A stretch of 64,000 bases of DNA from Paludibacteraceae bacterium (GCA_905233375.1 CAJOEJ010000005.1:1-64000); one strand, 5' to 3'; shown: positions 46,036 to 56,894, numbered from the stretch's first letter. Made by a program: numbers and translations. Notes: generated by a model not told the origin, from the sequence alone.

Positions 46036-48594
46036 ATGAACGTAAAAGTAAGTAATGTGAATCAGCCGAATTGGAAAGAGTGCAACGTGCATGCTTCTCT
46101 TCCCGCCGAGCTGAGTAAATTGCAGGAGTTGGCGTACAATGTATGGTGGAGCTGGAACGCAGGTGCCAAGGACCTCTTCCGCAACATTGACAACGATGCA
46201 TGGCATCGCGCGAACTCGAATCCCATTGTGTTGCTGAACATTATCAGTTACGACCGAATGGTGGAGTTGACCAAGGACACCAAGTTCATGAAGCAACTCG
46301 ATCAGGTCTATAAGGAGTTCCGTGCCTATATGGACGCTCCCAAGGACAAGAAAAAACCGTCTATCGCTTATTTTTCTATGGAGTACGGTCTGACGCACGT
46401 GCTCAAGATCTATTCCGGTGGTCTGGGAATTCTGGCAGGTGACTATATCAAAGAGGCTTCGGATTGCAACGTCGATATGGCGGCGATCGGTTTCCTCTAT
46501 CGTTACGGCTATTTCACACAGACCTTGTCCCCTGAAGGTCAGCAGATTGCCAACTACGAGGCGCAGAACTTCAGCAACCTGCCTATCACGCAGGTCAAGG
46601 AGAAAGACGGCTCGAACATGGTGGTCGAGGTGCCTTATCCCGGACGTACCGTCAAGGCGTACTTGTGGCGCGTGGCGGTTGGTCGTATGGACCTCTACCT
46701 GCTTGACACCGACAACGAACTCAACAGCGAGTGGGATCGTCAGATCACCCACCAGCTCTACGGAGGCGACTGGGAGAATCGTATCAAGCAGGAGATCATG
46801 CTCGGTATCGGCGGTATGCTGGCGCTCAAGAAACTGGGTATCAAGAAGGACGTTTACCACTGCAACGAGGGTCACGCTGCCCTCATGGGCTTGCAGCGTC
46901 TCGTGGACCTGGTTGCCGAAGGACTGACCTTCAACCAGGCGAAGGAGGTCGTTCGCGCGTCCGGTCTCTATACCTGCCACACGCCGGTGCCTGCCGGACA
47001 CGACTATTTCGAGGAGGGCTTGTTCTACAAGTATATGAGCGAGTACGCTCCGAAACTCGGTATCGAGTGGCATGACCTCATCGGAATGGGTCGTACGAAC
47101 CCCGATGACAGCAACGAGAAATTCTCCATGTCCGTCTTTGCGCTCAATACCTGCCAGGAGGCGAATGGTGTTTCGTGGCTCCACGGAGAGGTAAGCAAGA
47201 AGATGTTCTCGCCCGTATGGCCAGGTTACTTCCCCGAGGAACTGCACGTGGACTATGTCACCAACGGTGTCCATATGCCGACATGGGCTGCTCACGAGTG
47301 GAAAGAGATCTACCTCAAGTACCTGCCGAAAGAGTGGATGAGCGACCAGTCCAACCTCGAGATGTGGAAACCCTACAACGATATTCCCGACAGCGAGATC
47401 TGGAAGACACGTATGAGTCTCAAGCGCAAACTGATCGATTATATCAAGGTCAAGTTCCGCGAAGACTGGATGAAGTCGCAGGGTGATCCCGCACGTATCG
47501 TACGCGCTCTGAGCGAGATGAAGCCGGAGAACCTCATCATTGGTTTCGGTCGCCGTTTCGCTACCTACAAACGTGCCCACCTCCTCTTCACCGACCTCGA
47601 GCGTCTCGACAAGCTGGTGAACAACCCCAATTATCCCGTTCAGTTCCTCTTCACCGGCAAGGCACACCCTGCTGATGGCGGTGGTCAGGGACTCATCAAA
47701 CGCATCATCGAGATCAGCCGAATGCCGCAGTTCCTCGGTAAGATCATCTTCCTCGAGAACTACGACATGCGTCTGGCAAAACGTCTCGTTTCCGGTGTCG
47801 ATATCTGGCTCAACACGCCGACTCGTCCCCTCGAGGCGTCCGGTACATCCGGCGAGAAAGCGCAGATGAACGGTGTGCTCAACTTCTCCGTCAAGGACGG
47901 TTGGTGGTACGAGGGGTACGTAGAGGGCGCCGGATGGGCGTTGACAGAGCATCGCACCTACGAGAACCAGGCACACCAGGATCAGCTCGATGCTGCGACT
48001 ATCTACCAGATGCTGGAGAACGAGATCATTCCGCTCTATTATGCGAAGAATAGCAAGGGCTACAGCCCTGAGTGGGTGCAGTATATCAAGAACTCCGTGA
48101 CCAAGATCACACCGCGTTTCACCATGAAGCGCATGATGGACGACTATTTCGACAAGTTCTATTACAAACTGGCGAAACGTCACAACTTGCTCATCGCCGA
48201 CAACTACAAGGTTGCCAAAGAGATTGCCGCATGGAAAGAGAACATGGTGGCGCACTGGGACGAGATCGAAGTGCTCCATAAGACTATCTCGAAGGACTTG
48301 AGTTCCCTCATCGTAGGTGACAAGGTTTGTATTGCCGTTGAGCTCGATACCCACGGTCTGAACGACAAGGGTCTGGGCGTCGAACTGGTAGCCGTGCGTA
48401 CTTCGACCCACAACAACGACAAGCTCTATGAAGTGGAGCCGTTGAAGATGGTCAAGAGCGAAGGAAGCCACTTGTTCTTCGAGAACACCTATCAGGTGGA
48501 CTATGCCGGAGGTATGAAGTTCGCGTTGCGTATGTATCCGCAGAACGAACTCCTCCCGCACCGAATGGACTTCTGCTACGTCCGCTGGCTCTAA
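46036..48594 (+). CDS. glgP: Alpha-glucan (glycogen/starch) phosphorylase
   Basis: [107 protein letters not shown]. Confidence 0.93.
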   Translation: MNVKVSNVNQPNWKECNVHASLPAELSKLQELAYNVWWSWNAGAKDLFRNIDNDAWHRANSNPIVLLNIISYDRMVELTKDTKFMKQLDQVYKEFRAYMDAPKDKKKPSIAYFSMEYGLTHVLKIYSGGLGILAGDYIKEASDCNVDMAAIGFLYRYGYFTQTLSPEGQQIANYEAQNFSNLPITQVKEKDGSNMVVEVPYPGRTVKAYLWRVAVGRMDLYLLDTDNELNSEWDRQITHQLYGGDWENRIKQEIMLGIGGMLALKKLGIKKDVYHCNEGHAALMGLQRLVDLVAEGLTFNQAKEVVRASGLYTCHTPVPAGHDYFEEGLFYKYMSEYAPKLGIEWHDLIGMGRTNPDDSNEKFSMSVFALNTCQEANGVSWLHGEVSKKMFSPVWPGYFPEELHVDYVTNGVHMPTWAAHEWKEIYLKYLPKEWMSDQSNLEMWKPYNDIPDSEIWKTRMSLKRKLIDYIKVKFREDWMKSQGDPARIVRALSEMKPENLIIGFGRRFATYKRAHLLFTDLERLDKLVNNPNYPVQFLFTGKAHPADGGGQGLIKRIIEISRMPQFLGKIIFLENYDMRLAKRLVSGVDIWLNTPTRPLEASGTSGEKAQMNGVLNFSVKDGWWYEGYVEGAGWALTEHRTYENQAHQDQLDAATIYQMLENEIIPLYYAKNSKGYSPEWVQYIKNSVTKITPRFTMKRMMDDYFDKFYYKLAKRHNLLIADNYKVAKEIAAWKENMVAHWDEIEVLHKTISKDLSSLIVGDKVCIAVELDTHGLNDKGLGVELVAVRTSTHNNDKLYEVEPLKMVKSEGSHLFFENTYQVDYAGGMKFALRMYPQNELLPHRMDFCYVRWL

Positions 48595-48602
48595 AAAGAT
48601 CA

Positions 48603-48662
48603 CGGTCGATTTATCATCCTTCGATCTATCGATAACTCGATCTCTCGATATCCCGATCTCCC
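48603..48662. repeat. Period-8 microarray (TCGATNNN)n after glgP
   Basis: tcgatcta/tcgataac/tcgatctc/tcgatatc/ccgatctc. Confidence 0.8.
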
Positions 48663-48663
48663 C

Positions 48664-48697
48664 AAGAGAGACTTTCGCCCCGAAAGTCTCTCTTTTT
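48664..48697 (+). terminator. Terminator of glgP
   Basis: AGAGAGACTTTCG-cccCGAAAGTCTCTCTTTTT. Confidence 0.85.
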
Positions 48698-48734
48698 CTC
48701 TAAAAACGTAGATTTTTTTAGCATTTATTGTCAC

Positions 48735-49221
48735 TAGTGTCCATTAAAAACAGAAAAAAACATCTAAAACCCTTTGAGCGCTTTATCAGCGGTGCTTCTT
48801 GAACAAACAGTTAGTAAAACCTGCTTGTAAGCAAGCTTCTAGACGGCTTTTACTAACAATTTGTCACACTATGAGTCAAAGCACTCAAAGCAATAAACAT
48901 AAATAAAATCAAATCGTCGCGCATAAAACATTAGTAGTTTCTTGTGGAAAAATTTGGCGAATCTTGTTTTTTTCCAACTGCATCAATATCTACTCGATAC
49001 CAAGACGAGAGAGAGACGAGAGCAAACCGAGAGTAACCCGACGGTCGACCGACAGTGAGTGCTAACGAGACGCTAACCAGGACGTACTCTTGTCGAATTG
49101 TTTTATATGTATATGTCTTTGGAAATAATCGTTGTGGCTAAGAATGATTTAACTCGTAGAACCCACCTCTAAATCATTCAAAAGGGTTTTGTAGTTTTTT
49201 GTTTAATTTTAGTGGACACTA
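48735..49221. mobile_element. MITE-like non-coding element with 15-bp terminal inverted repeats
   Basis: Left TAGTGTCCATTAAAA (48735), right TTTTAGTGGACACTA (49207-49221), 14/15 match; no ORF of note; nested internal hairpins. Confidence 0.65.
49143..49192. repeat. 50-bp hairpin repeat, copy B (inside MITE-like element)
   Basis: aatgatttaactcgtagaacccacctctaaatcattcaaaagggttttgt. Confidence 0.9.
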
Positions 49222-49254
49222 ATATGAAAAAGTATAAAAAAATGTAGCCAGCTC

Positions 49255-49286
49255 TTGCATATGTCAAAAAAAAGCAGTAATTTTGC
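49255..49286 (+). promoter_or_regulatory. Promoter of giant T9SS gene, CAG subtype
   Basis: CTTG-catatgtcaaaaaaaagcag-TAATTTTG. Confidence 0.78.
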
Positions 49287-49445
49287 ACCGTCTTTGCTCA
49301 AGTGCCCTTAGGCACGAAAGAATTGACTTGTCGTAAAAGGTCTAACACGTTACAAAAGTTTCGTGTCGGTCTTTGCGAAAATCTTTTTGTGTAACCGTAC
49401 TACGGTGCCTGGTAATGAACATAAATAGCAAAAATACATAAAACA

Positions 49446-52400
49446 ATGAAAAATAGTAACTATAATTTCAAATCAATCGTGCAGAGTAATGCACGGTGGT
49501 TATTGACCTTACTCGCTATCCTCACCCTCGGCGTGGGACAAATGAGAGCTTACGAAGCTACAATCTTTTTTGCTCCGGGAGAAATAGATGCAGCTTGGGA
49601 TAGCTGGACCGAATGTTGGGTGAATGTCAATCACGGAAATTGGGTAAATTATGAAATGGACAATACTGGGCTTACGTATAATGGTCATACATTATATTAT
49701 AAACATTATACGGATGGTAATCAAGACAAAGCGTGGACTATAGAGTTTCATAAAGAGCAAAATGAATGGCTGGGAAGAAAAGCTTTAGATAATGTTGAAA
49801 CCAATTCTTCTGTCTTTAATAACAAATTATGGAACGGCTCGTCATGGGTTGATGTGAAATATATATATGGTGACGGAGATGGGAATTGGCTGAATGGGCA
49901 ATTATGGGTTAGTGATGCTGTGTCCAACTCGATAATAAAAGGTACAACAAGAACCTATACCTCCTGTGCTCCTGGTTTAAAAAGTTTCAGATTGACGGGA
50001 AGTAGTACTTTGGGCTATTCTAATATTAATGAATGTAATGTGCCATACTATACGAACGAGCACAATAACATTTGTTTCTCAACTGTAGCCACAGCAGATA
50101 TAACCATTGGTTATGACGATTCCGGCATATCAATCAATGTGACCTATGCTGATTTGGCATCTACGCTGAATGATATTCTTAATAATCAAAAGATTATGTT
50201 CTATTATGGAGATAATTGGAGTGTAGATTGTGCAAAATATCTTCATACAACAAATTCACCCCGAGATAATCATTATTCGTCTGTTAGTATACATTTAAAT
50301 GATAGACGTTTGGCTATAGCCATTGTCGAGCCTGACGTGCGATACTGGGTTGCAAATGATGGTTCTTGGGCTGGTTTACAAATGACTCAAGTTGCTAAAA
50401 AAGGAGGTCGTTATACACTTTATTCAGACAATGGAGATCGACTTGACGAGTCCAATGGTGAATTACCGTCATGGACAACGAGTGCTGCAACTATAGCTAA
50501 AGGAACAACCAATTCCGGATTAGCGGCTACGTGCAATAATTCTGTAATAGGCAGATCACATACTTATTCGTATTATTATACCCAAGATGCGGATAATGGA
50601 AGTGCTTCTTGGAACGAGTTCAATCCGGCAAGTGCAGCAAGTCTTGCTGTTGGTGAATACACCGTGCGGGCACTGGCGCATGACGGAAACATCTATGTGC
50701 GTACCGAATCAGCTGCTACGTTGACGGTATATGCTGCGATCACCCTGAATAACCACGGTGCAACGTCGGCGGGTACGACAAGTGTAAATGCGGTGCTCGG
50801 TAGTACAGCAGCGGATATTTCTGTTCCGTCGAAGACGGGTTATACTTTCAATGGTTACTATACCGGCGAGAATGGGGCAGGAACAAAAGTCATTAACGCG
50901 AATGGTTCGTGGGTATCCAATAATTCGGGATATACGGACAATTCTTCGCCGTGCAAATATGATGCCACAGCTAATCACGAATTACATGCCTATTGGACGG
51001 AGGACGACCATACTGTTACTGTTAATGCAACCGCAGGTGGTTCGGTGGCTTCTGCCAGCGTAACTGGTCATTATGAAACAAACGTAACGCTGCCTACAGC
51101 AACAGCTGATCCGGGATATTACTTCACAGGTTGGACAACTACTGATGGTTCTGTTACCTATACGAATCAAAGTAGTGCTACTTCGGCACAAGTGAACGGT
51201 CTGACAGCCGCAGCTACCGTGCAAGCTAACTTCCTTCCAATTTGGCGCGTTGCTTATTCAGGCGATAGTTACTATACGGATAACCATCAAATCACTACTA
51301 TCACAACTTCGGCAGGTGTGATGACTTCGGGTTCGGTAACGATAGACCTGAATGCGAACACAGACTATGCGTTCAAAATTTTCAACAAACAGGCCGATCA
51401 TTGGTGGGGGCATGTTGGCGATGTGACCAAGATTACATACGCAAATCAGGCTACGGCGCAAAGTTTGTCAGATGATAATACAGGAAACGACCAGACCTTC
51501 CATACCGCCGGTAAGGGTACATATACCTTTACTTGGAATGTAAGCAGTAGCGAGATAACCATTACATACCCGACTTCTTATACCGTTACCTTTGGTGAAG
51601 GAACAGGATACGGAGCGGCTGTTACGGCTTCTGTAGAGAGTTCGGGGGCTATCAATAGTGGTGACTATGCAGCAGCAGGTAAGGATATTACCTTTACGCA
51701 GTCAGCGGCTACTGGTTATTCGTTCGCAGGTTGGTATGATGCCAGTACCGGGGGCTCAGCTGTTGCAACGATGGGTGTAGGCGATAATGTGCTGGACGAC
51801 ATTGGAGCTAATGCAACCGTTTACTCGCGCTACACCGAGAACAAATCAACTATTACCGTTAGTGCCGGCACAGGTGGTACTGTGACTACTGGTAGCGGTG
51901 AGCACTCGCTCGGTGTGGCTACCACACAAGCCATCAATGCTTCTGCTAATCCCGGTTATACATGGAGCACATGGACAACAACCGGTGTCGCAAGATTGAC
52001 AGATGCCGCTACTTCTGCAAGCAATACCGCCACGACAGACGGTACGAATGGTGGCACAGGTACAATTACCGCTACCTTTACCGCCAATACATACTACGTA
52101 GCCTTCAATGCGAATGGCGGAACCGGCTCGATGAGCAATGAATCCTTTACCTACGATGCCGATGCCAAGGCGTTGACCACCAATACGTTCACACGCAGTC
52201 ATTATACATTTGCGGGATGGAATACAAAAGCAGATGGTTCTGGAGACCCCTATACTGACGAACAAAAGGTAAGCAATCTTGCTACTTCCGGCACACTGGC
52301 TCTTTACGCCCAATGGACGGAGATTACACACGATGTTTCGGCATCTGCTTCTCCCGTAGCAGGTGGTACGGTAACGCCTACCAGCGCAACTGCAATGGGC

Positions 52401-55400
52401 GAAGATAACGGTGGTGACATTACCGCATCTGCTAACACAGGTTATACTTTCTCTGCATGGAGTATTGCATCTGGTTCGGGTGATTTCGGTGCTTCAGGAA
52501 CTGCGACTACCAGTACGACTGCCAACACTAAGTTCCGCCCGTTAGCAAATGCTACCCTGACGGCTACCTTTACTGCCCACACATACTCCGTTCGTTTTAA
52601 CGCGAATAGCGGTAGCGGAAGTATGGATAATCAAGCGTTTACTTATGATGCAGCGCAGAACCTGACTGCTTGTGCTTTCACCAAAACGGGTTACAGTTTC
52701 GGCGGATGGGCTACATCGCAAGCGAATGCCGATGCCGGTACTAAAGCATATGATAATGAAGAGAGCGTTAGCAACCTTGCCAGCGCACAAGGCGCAGTAG
52801 TGGATTTGTATGCTATTTGGACTGCGAATCCGTACACCGTAACGCTGAATGTGGATGAAGCGAACAAGGGAACGATTGCAGAAGCAACGACCAGCCAAGA
52901 CGTTACCTATGATGACGCCACAATAACCGTTCCGAATCTTCCGACAGCTGCTAACGGCTACTGCTTCATGGGCTTTTATACCGCAACAGCCGGAGGTGGT
53001 ACGAAACTTATCAACGCCGATGGTACATGGATCGCTTCCGTAGCCGGATACACGGATGGAAGCGCTAACTGGAAATATACAGGTAATGTGACCCTCTATG
53101 CGTACTACCAGAAAGCAGAGATTACCAATATTGCCTTTACAGGTGGCGCGGTAGCTCCTCCGAGTACGTCCAAGACGGTGACGGCGACCATCAGTCCGAC
53201 ACCGACGGGAACGACGACTGTCTGCTGGCGGATCCTTTATAGCAATGACAACCCGCTGGATCCTCAACCGGCATTCAGCCCTTCCGCACAAGGTACTTCG
53301 GTTAGTTTCACTTCGCCGGCTGAAGGCGGTGCGTACAAAGTAGAAGCGGTATTGCGTACCGGTAGTTTATGTGGCGGAGGCACAACGCTGGATTCTGTTA
53401 CGGCGAACTTCCAGGTAGCCACTGAACATAACGTCACCGTGCTTTACAAGTGCGGAAGTGATATTATCGCCGCTTCTACAAGCATGACCGGTAAGCCCTT
53501 AGAGTGGACTTCTATAACCGCACCGGACATCTTCGGCTATACTTTCGATCATTGGGTTGCCGGTGATGGTATTACGCTGAGTGAAGACGGTGAAGATGAA
53601 TTAGGAGAGGATGAGAGTGAAGAAGAAACAATCTATATCAGAGCCGTTTATGACGGTCGTCTGACAGCGGTTTATGACAAGAAGAAACTGATCTTTTTGG
53701 ATCTGTCGCAAACGTTCAGCTTAAGTGGCAAATGGAATAATCCATATGCATATTTCTATACATCTGCTGGCTATTGGGACAGCTCTAAGGGAGCCGGTGC
53801 TACTGGAGCCGCCTGCGTGGGAAAAGGGGCGATGACCAATATCGAGGGAACCGATATATGGTACTACGATTATGGAAGCGTATCTAACTTCGGCAATATA
53901 ATTGCTTTTACCTGGGACGATCATCTTACTGCAGTTAATTTCTCTAGCACTGATGTTATTTACCGTAGTGACTTTAGTGAAGGCACACCGCTCTTTGTTC
54001 CGCACGTAGGACAAACTCCCGAAGAAAAGAACACTCCATCTGCTAAATACTACGAAGCCGGTTATTGGGTAACGTATCTGGGCGAGAAAACGGGTTATAC
54101 TTTGCGTATTAAGAATAGTAGTACCCATGAGTTAATAAAGGAGGTTCCGTTCACTTCGGAGACTAAACGAATGAGCATGGAAGCGGTTACTGACCTTGAG
54201 GCTTCGCACACATATGAGTTCGAAGTAATGCGTGATAATGGAAAGTACTACAAGAATAATGGTTCAATGACCTATTCAAGTAGAAATGGCAACTGGGAAT
54301 TCACGGAGGCTAAGAGTATAGGTACTATTGTTACCACCGCTTCCGGAGACTACACGTTCACCTTAAGTTTTGCGGATAACAACAATGATGAAAACTACCA
54401 GTTACGTGTTAATGTAAAATATCCGGTTGCAACGAATGACTATCGTTTGATATATAAAGACGATGTACACACCGCTTTCAAGCCTTCGGCTGTTGTTGCC
54501 AATAAACCGGGCGGCACCGATATAGTATCGTTCTTCGTCCGTCCGAATAGTAATCCGATCTTGTACAAACAGACGGCATCGGTCGCAGGGGATGGTACAA
54601 TTACCTGGGCAACAACAGCAACGAACTTAATCACCGCCGATATGAAGTCCGCGGTAATCACCAAGGACAGTGTCTATAACTTCAACTTGGTGATGGACGA
54701 AGGCGGTAATTTGAGTGTAGGTAGCGTAGAGGCTTACACCGGTAACTTCTATATCCGTACCGATGGAGCGAACAACAAGTGGGATAACTATACTAATGCA
54801 GACCACATGATGACCTATTCCGAGTATTCGGAGAAGAACGCCGGCTATAGTCACTACTTTATGGCATTCGTGGAGAATAATGTGAATGTGAAGTTTGTTG
54901 TTGCCAACGACTATAGTCCGTGTATCTCGGATACATTGGTACAAGGCAGCGAATCAGCGCTTATGGACGCAAGCGGATTTATCTATGAAAGAGCGAATGT
55001 TCGCTTCATGTGGAACAGACATGATAACTCCTTAAGACGTGCATATCTGGCAGCAGCCAAGGACGATGGAACAAAATTCCTCGTTCTGCGCGCTAATTCT
55101 TCTTCAGACATGATGGACAAGGACGGCAATGCGCTGATTAATTCTGCTAATAGTGGACAAGCTGGTTATAACCGCAAAGCTCCGGATAATAGTATTCAGT
55201 TTGTGGATACCGAGAATTGGATTTATGAGACGAACGTCAAGATTAAACCGAGTGCTTATGTGAAGTTGTATGCGCACTACCACTCGGCAGATCATTACTT
55301 TAAGGGTGAGAATAATGGTACTTTCGATGGAAGCAATGCTATCCAGTTGATGACAGGTACGGGTGAGCCTGAACTCGTTCGTGTTATCTATGACTTCAAG

Positions 55401-56894
55401 ACCGACCGTCTGTTAGCAGCATTGGAACCGAGTGGAAACATCGATGCAGAACAGGCAATCAATGCAGATGTCATGTTCGTTCGTGAGCATCAGGGAGATA
55501 TCAAGCAGTTGACCTTCAGCGAAAATGCATTGACTGAAGAGATGGGAGCCATTACGGAAATTAAAACTGCCTACGCGGTAATGCGATTCAATAAGTGGAC
55601 TTTGAACAACAAATCAAAGGAAGGTGGACATGCCGTTTTGGATCCGTTACTCTCTCGCTATGAGCGTGACTTGTTCTATGTATCGTTCCCGTTCCGCGTT
55701 TCAATGAACGAGGTATTCGGATTTGGTACGTACGGTAAGCATTGGATTATTGAGTACTATGACGGAGAAGCACGCGCGGCTAACGGATTCTGGGCAGAGA
55801 CTGCGTCCTACTGGAGATATGTTACGGATCGTAGGGGTAAGTTCTTTGAACCGAACCAGGGATATATTATAGCCTTGGATCTGGATGAGTTGGGCGAGGA
55901 TTCCGAGGTATGGAACAATAACGTGCAGAACGTTGAACTCTACTTCCCGTCATACGGAACGATGGGAGATATTACCAATGCTACAGTAGAAATGACTATA
56001 CCCGAACATACATGTACTATCGGCCCACGCTTTGTGGGTGGAGACGACCGCCGTGTGAAGGATAGTCACTGGAATGTGATGTCTGTTCCGACATACGTCA
56101 ATACGAGCAGTGTAGACTTCGCTAACACAACGTGGACAGCAACTAAACCGAGCTTCCTCTATGAGTGGAACCCCAGCGATAACTCGCTTACACCTCGTTC
56201 AGGAACCGGTTATACGTACCACGCTATGCATGCATACATCGTACAATACGCCGGAAAAGTGACTTGGACGTCCACCAGCGTCACGCCGTCATCTGTCGTG
56301 GCGCGTGAGCGCAAGGCACCGAGTGAAGTGGAATTCCGTCTGGAGTTGAGTCAAAACGACCGGATAATGGATCAGACCTTCGTCAAGTTGAGTGACGATG
56401 AGGAGGTAAGTACGGAATTTGTCTTCGGTGAAGATATGTCGAAGGAGTTCCACAAGAGCAATTCGAACATCTACACAATGGTTAGCACAATGATTGACGG
56501 CGACCTCTCCGTTACCGAGACCGCAGGTAACACGCTGCCTATGACAGAGCAGACAACCCTTGTTCCGGTAGGTGTGAAGATAGCTACTGACGGCGATTAC
56601 ACCTTCGCGATTCCGGAAGGAACGAATGGAGTAGGCGTCACGCTCATTGATAACGAGACCGGAATCCGCACGAGCCTGAGCGCACTCGATTATACCGTTA
56701 ACCTGAGTGCCGGTACGTACAATGGACGCTTTGAGTTGGAGATATCGCCGATTGTTCAGACACCTACGGACGTCGAAAATGTACAAAGTGACAATGTACA
56801 AGGTACAAATGTACGCAAAGTGCTCATTGACAACATGCTCTATATCGTCAAGGACGGCAAGATGTATGACGCGCGCGGAGCACGTGTAGAATAA
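49446..56894 (+). CDS. Giant InlB-B-repeat (Listeria-Bacteroides repeat) T9SS surface protein (2482 aa)
   Basis: Extended signal MKNSNYNFKSIVQSNARWLLTLLAILTLGVGQMRA; repeats YYVAFNANGGTGSMSNESFTYD...AGWNTKADGSGDPY...LYAQW; C-term KVLIDNMLYIVKDGKMYDARGARVE. Confidence 0.92.
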   Translation: MKNSNYNFKSIVQSNARWLLTLLAILTLGVGQMRAYEATIFFAPGEIDAAWDSWTECWVNVNHGNWVNYEMDNTGLTYNGHTLYYKHYTDGNQDKAWTIEFHKEQNEWLGRKALDNVETNSSVFNNKLWNGSSWVDVKYIYGDGDGNWLNGQLWVSDAVSNSIIKGTTRTYTSCAPGLKSFRLTGSSTLGYSNINECNVPYYTNEHNNICFSTVATADITIGYDDSGISINVTYADLASTLNDILNNQKIMFYYGDNWSVDCAKYLHTTNSPRDNHYSSVSIHLNDRRLAIAIVEPDVRYWVANDGSWAGLQMTQVAKKGGRYTLYSDNGDRLDESNGELPSWTTSAATIAKGTTNSGLAATCNNSVIGRSHTYSYYYTQDADNGSASWNEFNPASAASLAVGEYTVRALAHDGNIYVRTESAATLTVYAAITLNNHGATSAGTTSVNAVLGSTAADISVPSKTGYTFNGYYTGENGAGTKVINANGSWVSNNSGYTDNSSPCKYDATANHELHAYWTEDDHTVTVNATAGGSVASASVTGHYETNVTLPTATADPGYYFTGWTTTDGSVTYTNQSSATSAQVNGLTAAATVQANFLPIWRVAYSGDSYYTDNHQITTITTSAGVMTSGSVTIDLNANTDYAFKIFNKQADHWWGHVGDVTKITYANQATAQSLSDDNTGNDQTFHTAGKGTYTFTWNVSSSEITITYPTSYTVTFGEGTGYGAAVTASVESSGAINSGDYAAAGKDITFTQSAATGYSFAGWYDASTGGSAVATMGVGDNVLDDIGANATVYSRYTENKSTITVSAGTGGTVTTGSGEHSLGVATTQAINASANPGYTWSTWTTTGVARLTDAATSASNTATTDGTNGGTGTITATFTANTYYVAFNANGGTGSMSNESFTYDADAKALTTNTFTRSHYTFAGWNTKADGSGDPYTDEQKVSNLATSGTLALYAQWTEITHDVSASASPVAGGTVTPTSATAMGEDNGGDITASANTGYTFSAWSIASGSGDFGASGTATTSTTANTKFRPLANATLTATFTAHTYSVRFNANSGSGSMDNQAFTYDAAQNLTACAFTKTGYSFGGWATSQANADAGTKAYDNEESVSNLASAQGAVVDLYAIWTANPYTVTLNVDEANKGTIAEATTSQDVTYDDATITVPNLPTAANGYCFMGFYTATAGGGTKLINADGTWIASVAGYTDGSANWKYTGNVTLYAYYQKAEITNIAFTGGAVAPPSTSKTVTATISPTPTGTTTVCWRILYSNDNPLDPQPAFSPSAQGTSVSFTSPAEGGAYKVEAVLRTGSLCGGGTTLDSVTANFQVATEHNVTVLYKCGSDIIAASTSMTGKPLEWTSITAPDIFGYTFDHWVAGDGITLSEDGEDELGEDESEEETIYIRAVYDGRLTAVYDKKKLIFLDLSQTFSLSGKWNNPYAYFYTSAGYWDSSKGAGATGAACVGKGAMTNIEGTDIWYYDYGSVSNFGNIIAFTWDDHLTAVNFSSTDVIYRSDFSEGTPLFVPHVGQTPEEKNTPSAKYYEAGYWVTYLGEKTGYTLRIKNSSTHELIKEVPFTSETKRMSMEAVTDLEASHTYEFEVMRDNGKYYKNNGSMTYSSRNGNWEFTEAKSIGTIVTTASGDYTFTLSFADNNNDENYQLRVNVKYPVATNDYRLIYKDDVHTAFKPSAVVANKPGGTDIVSFFVRPNSNPILYKQTASVAGDGTITWATTATNLITADMKSAVITKDSVYNFNLVMDEGGNLSVGSVEAYTGNFYIRTDGANNKWDNYTNADHMMTYSEYSEKNAGYSHYFMAFVENNVNVKFVVANDYSPCISDTLVQGSESALMDASGFIYERANVRFMWNRHDNSLRRAYLAAAKDDGTKFLVLRANSSSDMMDKDGNALINSANSGQAGYNRKAPDNSIQFVDTENWIYETNVKIKPSAYVKLYAHYHSADHYFKGENNGTFDGSNAIQLMTGTGEPELVRVIYDFKTDRLLAALEPSGNIDAEQAINADVMFVREHQGDIKQLTFSENALTEEMGAITEIKTAYAVMRFNKWTLNNKSKEGGHAVLDPLLSRYERDLFYVSFPFRVSMNEVFGFGTYGKHWIIEYYDGEARAANGFWAETASYWRYVTDRRGKFFEPNQGYIIALDLDELGEDSEVWNNNVQNVELYFPSYGTMGDITNATVEMTIPEHTCTIGPRFVGGDDRRVKDSHWNVMSVPTYVNTSSVDFANTTWTATKPSFLYEWNPSDNSLTPRSGTGYTYHAMHAYIVQYAGKVTWTSTSVTPSSVVARERKAPSEVEFRLELSQNDRIMDQTFVKLSDDEEVSTEFVFGEDMSKEFHKSNSNIYTMVSTMIDGDLSVTETAGNTLPMTEQTTLVPVGVKIATDGDYTFAIPEGTNGVGVTLIDNETGIRTSLSALDYTVNLSAGTYNGRFELEISPIVQTPTDVENVQSDNVQGTNVRKVLIDNMLYIVKDGKMYDARGARVE
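56780..56814 (+). repeat. Family A heptad element inside giant T9SS protein
   Basis: tgtacaaagtgacaatgtacaaggtacaaatgtac; VQSDNVQGTN. Confidence 0.88.

Noticed and set aside
46030-48603. 857-aa antisense ORF covering all of glgP
   Set aside because: Sense strand encodes an unmistakable glycogen phosphorylase; the mirror ORF follows from codon bias that avoids UUA/CUA/UCA codons. No family resemblance, promoter or RBS of its own.
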